Below are positions 1 to 5,098 of a stretch of 5,098 nucleotides of DNA, one piece after another. The stretch is from contig DAOOGR010000094.1 of assembly GCA_035415815.1 (NCBI GenBank), positions 1 through 5,098 of the forward strand. Direction: 5' to 3'. Under the pieces are notes generated by a model. That model was not told the DNA's origin. It did no database searches and saw nothing but the letters and a program-made list of their open reading frames with translations. The position numbers and the translations under genes are program-made. The DNA is from Rectinema sp003452735. Its GTDB lineage: Bacteria > Spirochaetota > Spirochaetia > Treponematales > Rectinemataceae. Position 1 is the first letter of the stretch, and the number at the start of each line of letters is the position of its first letter.

Positions 1-95
1 GGTTCTCCGATCCTCTGACCAAAAACGAAAAGACTCGTAGGCTGGCCTCGCTTCTGCTTTCCGCTTTCCCGGAGCTGAAATACAAGACGAAGTGA
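1..95 (+). CDS. C-terminal end of an unidentified upstream protein (partial)
   Basis: Reading from base 3, 30 codons are open up to a TGA at 93-95; bases 1-2 belong to the preceding codon. The tail is charged and helix-like, contains LTKNEKTRRLASLLLSAF, and ends in basic residues (KYKTK). The other two forward frames stop early (TGA at 16-18, TAG at 38-40), so this frame is the only one that crosses the left edge for any distance. I do not recognise the protein, and 30 residues are too few to assign a family. It lies on the same strand as the large helicase gene, 99 bases upstream, which suggests the two are co-transcribed. Because the fragment is short, an open frame arising by chance is possible. 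Confidence 0.5.
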   Translation, partial: FSDPLTKNEKTRRLASLLLSAFPELKYKTK

Positions 96-164
96 AGCTT
101 CAAGAGGCTTAGAAAGACCCCTCAAAGCGCAATATGCAATAAGAGAATGCAAGGATAAGTTGCA

Positions 165-185
165 ATGAAAACGATATCAAAATGA
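165..185 (+). CDS. possible 6-codon leader ORF (MKTISK)
   Basis: ATG at 165 is followed by AAA ACG ATA TCA AAA and a TGA at 183-185. A purine-rich AAGGA at 151-155 lies nine bases upstream, an acceptable distance for a weak ribosome-binding site. The stop codon overlaps the GAGGT ribosome-binding site of the helicase gene, and the ORF is in the same frame as that gene. This would allow translational coupling or a regulatory leader, but an ORF this short arises easily by chance. It is listed as a candidate only. Confidence 0.15.
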   Translation: MKTISK

Positions 186-188
186 GGT
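184..188 (+). promoter_or_regulatory. ribosome-binding site of the helicase gene
   Basis: GAGGT matches the anti-Shine-Dalgarno core and lies six bases before the ATG at 195, near-ideal spacing. It fixes the start: in the same frame a TGA stands at 183-185, so no upstream start is possible, and the conserved N-terminal family sequence begins immediately after this ATG. Confidence 0.8.
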
Positions 189-194
189 ACTTCG

Positions 195-3100
195 ATGCTC
201 GATGTATTCCAGTTTCGCAATGAAATCATCGATGAATATGAAAAGTTTTCCCGATCATTCACCAAAATTGCCGCAGATGATGCAAGGAAATTTGTAGAAT
301 CAGAATATCGTAAAAACCGATATTGGCCAGAGCCTCTCATTCAGCTCAATCCTAATTATCGACTGAGCGATACAGTTCAGGCTCTCGCGGAGAATGGGAT
401 TCTTCATCCCGAATGCGGCCGAATCTTTCTTCTAGGGAAAAGCGAAAACAGACCGCGGCCTTTAACCCTTTTTGTCCATCAGCGCGAGGCAATTGCATTT
501 GCCCAGCAAAATCAGCCCTATGTAGTAACCACTGGTACAGGCTCTGGCAAGAGTCTCGCTTTTTTCATACCTATAATCGACAGAATCTTAAAAGAAAAAG
601 AACAGGATCCAAGCCCTCGCACCAGAGCGATAATCATATATCCCATGAATGCACTTGCGAATAGCCAAATGGAAGAAGCCGATAAGTTCCTCAAAGACTA
701 TGACGAGAAAGCGCGCCCTGTTCGCATCAAGCGGTATACTGGACAGGAGAGCACCCAAGAACGCAGAGAAATTGCAGAAATTCCTCCTGATATTTTGCTC
801 ACTAATTTCATGATGCTCGAGCTCATCATGACGCGCTATGAGCAAGTCGATCGCAAGGTCATGGAACATTGCAGAGGACTTGAATATCTTGTACTAGACG
901 AGCTCCACACTTATAGGGGAAGACAGGGTTCTGATGTTGCGATGCTTGTGCGAAGACTTAGAAGAAGACTGGAAGCTGATTCGCTTATCTGCATTGGAAC
1001 CTCTGCAACAATGTCCAATTCTGGCACCGAAGCAGATCAAAAGAAAACCGTGGCCGACTTCGCATCGAGCCTATTTGGTGTGCCTGTTTCAGAAGAGAAT
1101 ATTATTCGAGAAACACTCGCACGAGTGACGGATCCCAAAAAAGAAAAAAGCCAGGTTCTTCCTCATCTAAAACATCGAATCGAGAAAGGGCATAATTCTT
1201 GGGCATCTATGAATGAACTGGCTTCTGATCCTCTTGCAATCTGGGTCGAGCTAACACTTGGTATCGAGCAAGCACCAACAATGGCTCCGCGACGGGCTCT
1301 GCCACGTACTCTCTCCGAGGCATCCGAGATGCTTGCGCAGGATGCTGGTGTCACATTAAACGAAGCAAAAAACGCTCTTATGAATTATCTCCTCGCTGCA
1401 CAAAATTTTACCGAGGAAAATGGAATACGTCCCTTTGCTTTCAAACTACATCAATTCATTTCGGGGCCTGGCAAGGTGCTGTGTACGCTAGAGCCTCAGG
1501 GAAAGCGTTATCTCACACTCTCTCCGCAGAGATTTGCACCTGGACGCAAGGACTCTTTTCTCTATGCCATGCATTTTTGCCGAGAATGCGGCCAAGAATA
1601 TCTACCAGTCGCATTAAGAAATGGCCGATGGGAACCGCGCGATATCTCCGACACAGATGCTAGTCCTGATATCGAAGCTATCGGATTCCTTACTCCTATA
1701 TCCGAAGCATTCGAATATGATGGGCATATAGAAGACCTTCCAGAATTTTGGATCGATATGGATAGTGCCGAACCTAAGGTGAAGCGGGCCTATATCAATT
1801 CAATTCCAAGGCCCTTTGCCATTGATTCGGCAGGCCATGAAATTCCTTTACAGCAAGCAGAAGAAGGCTCCAAGTACTGGTTTATTCCTGGTCGAATGAG
1901 CTTTTGTCTACGATGTGGCTTTGTCTATGAGGCACGCGGAAATGATATCAACCGCCTCTCCAGCCTCTCAGGCGAAGGTCGCTCTTCTGCGACTACTGTG
2001 CTCACATTTTCAATGCTGAAATATCTTTTCAAACAGGAATTGCAATTAAAGGAAGACGAGCCAGATCCTCGCAAGCTTCTAGGCTTCACCGATAACCGCC
2101 AGGATGCTGCCCTGCAGTCTGGCCATTTCAATGATTTTGTATTTCTTGTAACGCTTCGCGGCGCTTTCATAGCTGCCCTTGAACGAAATGGAGGCATACT
2201 GACAGAAGAAAATGCTGCCGAAGAAGTATTCAAAGCTCTGGGATTCGATCGTAACGATCCTGGCATCAAGGAAGAGTATCTAATTTCGCAAAAACTTGCT
2301 GGGTCTAATATCCAAGAAGCTCAGAGAACATTGAAATTTGTGCTTGGTTATAGAATTCTAAGGGATTTCCGAAGAGGATGGCGCTTCAACAATCCTTCTC
2401 TCGATCAGTTGGGTTTGGTACATATACGCTACTCAGGATTGGAAGAAGCTCTCGCTGACAATTCTCATTTTGAAAATGCTCGCACTCTTATTCGAGAAGC
2501 ATCTCCTCAGCTTAAAAAATCTATCTATGAGCTGATATTTGAAGAGATGAGGAAAAACCTTTGCATCAGTTCGAGATATCTAGATGCTCGAGAACAAGAA
2601 CAATCCAAGACAATTGCTTACAATAAGTTAAAGGAAAGATGGTCATTCCAGACAGACGAACATCTTTCCACCACTCACTATCTTGTTACCCAAAGCCTTG
2701 CACCAAATCAGCAAAGAGAAAGGGAGCTCATTATATCTGGAGGACCGCGTTCTAGGCTTGTGCGGCTTATCAAGCGAGCTTCGTTCTGGAAAGGGACTCC
2801 TTGGGAATATCAAGTCACACGTATGTCTGACGTAGAAATTTCTCGCATCATCCAAGAAGCCCTTTTTTGCATTAAGGACAGTGGTTATGTAAAACAAGTC
2901 CGCTTCGAGCACGATCTATCTGGCTGGTGCCTCGATGGCTCCGTTCTTGAATGGCACCTCGTTGAAAATGAAACCAATATAGAGGGTAGAAGATCGCTTC
3001 AAAACACTTTTTATCGAGCTCTCTATCCGGAAATCGGCAAAGCTCTAGGTGTCCCAGGCCATGCCTTATTCGATTTCGAATCGCATGAACATACTGCTCA

Positions 3101-5098
3101 AATCGATGCAAAAATGAGGCTCGATCTCGAAGCGCGATTTAGATATACACAGCGCGATAAAAGAGATTGGCGAGAAGCTCATTATTATGAAGGCGAATTA
3201 AAGCGCTTACCAGTCCTCTTTTGCTCTCCCACCATGGAACTCGGAGTGGATATATCCTCTCTGAATACAGTCTACATGAGAAATGTGCCCCCAACTCCTG
3301 CAAACTATGCCCAAAGAAGCGGTCGAGCGGGGAGGTCTGGTCAAGCAGCCTTGGTCATTACCTATTGTGCTTCGCTAAGCCCCCATGACCAATGGTACTT
3401 CGACCATGCTTCCGAGATGGTTCATGGAATTGTCAAAGCGCCAAGTCTCGATCTCAATAATCAGGACCTAATAGAGAGCCATCTTCATGCCGAATGGCTT
3501 GCAGCTGCGCAGGTCGAGCTCGATCCTTCTATAGCCCATATACTCGACCTTGACGATCCCGATTTACCTATCCTAAAGGATATAAAGGAAAGACTGTCCG
3601 ATTTTGAGTTTTCTGCTCGTTCTCGAAGAATTATAGCTCATCTTATAGAAGATCTGAGAAAAACATCGGAGTTCGAGCTAGGTTGGCTAAATAGCGACTA
3701 TGCTGACTTGATAGTAAAAACAGCAGCCTTGTCATTCGATCGCGCCTTTATCCGTTGGCGAAATCTCTATCTGGGAACAAAAAGGCAGATGGAACTTTCC
3801 GACATAGTGGTAAGAAATCATGCAGCTTCTAAGCGCGATAGAGACAATGCACTTCGACGCTATGCCGATGCCAAGCGCCAGATGGACACCTTGCTTTCTG
3901 CGCAATCGACTCCCAATACGGATTTCTATGTATATCGCTATCTGGCAAGTCAGGGTTTTTTGCCTGGATACAATTTTCCACGCCTTCCTCTCATGGCATG
4001 GATACCGGAAAGAGGCCGCGAAAACACCGAAGAAGATGGCGGTACAATGCTTTCAAGATCGAGGTTCTTGGCAATCTCTGAATTTGGCCCAAGGAGCCTT
4101 ATATATCATAATGGGAAAACTTATCGTGTCGTAAAAGCCAAGCTCGATGCCGGAACACAAATCCAAGTCAATTCAGGGACTCAGCTTGGAACTACGAGCG
4201 CACTTATCTGCCCTTCCTGTGGCCATGGGCATCTCTCCCAGCCGCGGGAAGATGTCATTGTATCGAGATGCGAATATTGCGGCGAACTGCTTAGTACCTC
4301 ATCGCGCATTGATCAATTGTATAGAATCGAAACCGTAGAAACCACGCCAGTCGAGCGCATCACAGTAAACGACGAAGAGCGTCAGCGTCAAGGCTACGAT
4401 CTTCAAACCATGTTCAGAATCAATACCGACGACAAAGGTCGATCGTCAGTAAAAAGAGCTATTGTTCAAGCAAAAGATAAGCCCATCGCGGGAATAGCTT
4501 ATGCTCCTGCGGCGACTATATGGCGGATAAACAAGGGCTGGAAGCGCAGAAGAGAGCGCGCTGTTTTTGGTTTTTTGATCGATCCTATGACTGGCTTATG
4601 GAGCAAAGATGAAATTGTGGAAGATGGAAAGCCGGATGGGCTTATTCCTTTCCCCGCCAATCAGACGCATCCACAGCGAATAGTTCCATTTGTCGAGGAT
4701 ACGCGAAACATGCTGCTCTTAACTCCACTTGAGAGCGTTTCTCAGGTGACCATGGCCACGCTGCAAGCCGCTCTGGCGCGGGGCATCGAAGAAGTGTATC
4801 AAATCGAAGAATCAGAATTGGCCGCTGAGCCTATGCCTTCAGCCCTAAATCGTCGCAGATTGCTCTTCTACGAGGCATCTGAAGGTGGCGCAGGCGTTCT
4901 AGTTCGCCTTGTATCTCAGCCAGGCGAACTAGCTCGAGCAGCTCGTGAAGCTTTACGGATTATGCACTATAAAGTGCCCGATGGAGCTATTTCGTCAGAA
5001 CAACTTACCGATCAGCCTAAAAGCCTTGGCTCCGAGAGCTGCGTGGCTGCATGCTATCACTGTGTGCTCTCCTACTATAATCAACCTGAACATGCACT
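195..5098 (+). CDS. giant DExH-box superfamily 2 helicase with C-terminal DUF1998 domain, DruE-like (3' end missing)
   Basis: Predicted cytoplasmic ATP-dependent DNA translocase/helicase, probably for anti-phage defence or DNA repair. All 1,634 codons in the window are open and the stop lies beyond the edge. Residues 1-90 form a family-specific N-terminal region (WPEPLIQLNP). Lobe 1 has Q96 in FVHQREAI, Walker A TGTGSGKS (113-120, K119), YPMNALANSQ (149-158), LTNFMMLE (202-209), DExH box DELH (235-238) followed by HTYRGRQGSDVA, and TSAT (269-272). A long insert carries CxxC pairs at 462/465 and 571/574. Lobe 2 includes LSGEGRSSATTVL (591-603), FTDNRQDAALQSGHFNDF (631-648), EHTAQ (965-969), SPTMELGVDIS (1011-1021) and the arginine-finger motif QRSGRAGRSG (1040-1049). 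A conserved block at about 1243-1307 (FLPGYNFPRLP, EFGPRSLIYHNG) is followed by a CxxC-x16-CxxC zinc ribbon (1339-1362). The DUF1998 domain starts near VPFVEDTRN (1497-1505), contains EASEGGAG (1560-1567) and a Cys cluster at 1616/1620/1623, and continues out of the window. All catalytic motifs are intact. MrfA/YprA is about half this length; DISARM splits helicase and DUF1998 into two proteins; DruE of Druantia fuses them as here. The family call is firm, the system assignment is inference. Confidence 0.95.
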   Translation, partial: MLDVFQFRNEIIDEYEKFSRSFTKIAADDARKFVESEYRKNRYWPEPLIQLNPNYRLSDTVQALAENGILHPECGRIFLLGKSENRPRPLTLFVHQREAIAFAQQNQPYVVTTGTGSGKSLAFFIPIIDRILKEKEQDPSPRTRAIIIYPMNALANSQMEEADKFLKDYDEKARPVRIKRYTGQESTQERREIAEIPPDILLTNFMMLELIMTRYEQVDRKVMEHCRGLEYLVLDELHTYRGRQGSDVAMLVRRLRRRLEADSLICIGTSATMSNSGTEADQKKTVADFASSLFGVPVSEENIIRETLARVTDPKKEKSQVLPHLKHRIEKGHNSWASMNELASDPLAIWVELTLGIEQAPTMAPRRALPRTLSEASEMLAQDAGVTLNEAKNALMNYLLAAQNFTEENGIRPFAFKLHQFISGPGKVLCTLEPQGKRYLTLSPQRFAPGRKDSFLYAMHFCRECGQEYLPVALRNGRWEPRDISDTDASPDIEAIGFLTPISEAFEYDGHIEDLPEFWIDMDSAEPKVKRAYINSIPRPFAIDSAGHEIPLQQAEEGSKYWFIPGRMSFCLRCGFVYEARGNDINRLSSLSGEGRSSATTVLTFSMLKYLFKQELQLKEDEPDPRKLLGFTDNRQDAALQSGHFNDFVFLVTLRGAFIAALERNGGILTEENAAEEVFKALGFDRNDPGIKEEYLISQKLAGSNIQEAQRTLKFVLGYRILRDFRRGWRFNNPSLDQLGLVHIRYSGLEEALADNSHFENARTLIREASPQLKKSIYELIFEEMRKNLCISSRYLDAREQEQSKTIAYNKLKERWSFQTDEHLSTTHYLVTQSLAPNQQRERELIISGGPRSRLVRLIKRASFWKGTPWEYQVTRMSDVEISRIIQEALFCIKDSGYVKQVRFEHDLSGWCLDGSVLEWHLVENETNIEGRRSLQNTFYRALYPEIGKALGVPGHALFDFESHEHTAQIDAKMRLDLEARFRYTQRDKRDWREAHYYEGELKRLPVLFCSPTMELGVDISSLNTVYMRNVPPTPANYAQRSGRAGRSGQAALVITYCASLSPHDQWYFDHASEMVHGIVKAPSLDLNNQDLIESHLHAEWLAAAQVELDPSIAHILDLDDPDLPILKDIKERLSDFEFSARSRRIIAHLIEDLRKTSEFELGWLNSDYADLIVKTAALSFDRAFIRWRNLYLGTKRQMELSDIVVRNHAASKRDRDNALRRYADAKRQMDTLLSAQSTPNTDFYVYRYLASQGFLPGYNFPRLPLMAWIPERGRENTEEDGGTMLSRSRFLAISEFGPRSLIYHNGKTYRVVKAKLDAGTQIQVNSGTQLGTTSALICPSCGHGHLSQPREDVIVSRCEYCGELLSTSSRIDQLYRIETVETTPVERITVNDEERQRQGYDLQTMFRINTDDKGRSSVKRAIVQAKDKPIAGIAYAPAATIWRINKGWKRRRERAVFGFLIDPMTGLWSKDEIVEDGKPDGLIPFPANQTHPQRIVPFVEDTRNMLLLTPLESVSQVTMATLQAALARGIEEVYQIEESELAAEPMPSALNRRRLLFYEASEGGAGVLVRLVSQPGELARAAREALRIMHYKVPDGAISSEQLTDQPKSLGSESCVAACYHCVLSYYNQPEHA

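Noticed and set aside
95..110. Inverted repeat AAGCTT-CAAG-AGGCTT directly after the upstream stop codon, a possible terminator.
   Set aside because: The stem is six pairs including one T-G wobble, mostly A-T, and is not followed by a run of T; too weak for an intrinsic terminator.
109..159. Possible sigma-70 promoter in the intergenic gap (TTAGAA at 109-114, GATAAG at 154-159).
   Set aside because: Each element matches the consensus poorly and the spacing is far outside 16-18 bases; no better pair was found.
122..340. Minus-strand frame of 72 codons covering the intergenic gap and the start of the helicase gene.
   Set aside because: No ribosome-binding site or family resemblance; most of it overlaps the conserved N-terminus of the helicase.
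588..869. Antisense open frame of 93 codons opposite the helicase gene.
   Set aside because: It lies opposite motifs Ia to just before II of the helicase, has no recognisable protein features, and is explained by the composition of the coding strand.
1137..1150. A6-G-A6-G tract (AAAAAAGAAAAAAG), resembling a programmed frameshift or slippage site.
   Set aside because: The codon phase (AAA AAA GAA AAA AGC) does not fit the A_AAA_AAG arrangement, and the zero frame continues with family-conserved sequence on both sides, so no frameshift is needed.
1925..2269. Antisense open frame of 114 codons.
   Set aside because: It lies opposite the conserved LSGEGRSS and FTDNRQDA motifs; low-complexity Ser/Arg-rich translation typical of a shadow frame.
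3820..4134. Same-strand open frame of 104 codons in another frame.
   Set aside because: The helicase frame through this stretch encodes the conserved FLPGYNFPRLP and EFGPRSLIYHNG motifs, so the alternative frame is a shadow.

Overview
The window is almost entirely one very long protein-coding gene on the + strand. It opens at an ATG at 195 and stays open through the right edge, giving 1,634 complete codons with no stop and no frameshift. The six-motif core (TGTGSGKS, DELH, TSAT, QRSGRAGRSG) identifies a superfamily 2 helicase. The C-terminal third carries a zinc ribbon and a DUF1998-type (MrfA/YprA, DruE, DrmB-like) zinc-binding domain that is cut off by the window edge. Large helicases with an in-chain DUF1998 domain are typical of bacterial anti-phage defence islands; Druantia DruE is the best-known example. 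DISARM splits the same parts into DrmA and DrmB, and the much smaller Bacillus protein MrfA repairs DNA damage. The sequence supports the family but not a specific system.

Layout: 1-95 holds the last 30 codons of an unidentified protein on the same strand, ending in TGA. Bases 96-194 are a short intergenic gap with no convincing promoter or terminator, a possible 6-codon leader ORF (165-185) and a clear ribosome-binding site (GAGGT, 184-188). Bases 195-5098 are the helicase gene, incomplete at its 3' end. No RNA genes, CRISPR arrays, insertion sequences or attachment sites were seen.

The Shine-Dalgarno start, the tight same-strand spacing and the protein family indicate a bacterium. Base composition looks middling, and nothing points to a particular lineage. 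The close spacing to the upstream ORF suggests an operon, so the flanking genes outside this window would decide whether this is a known Druantia- or DISARM-related system, a DNA-repair helicase or something undescribed.
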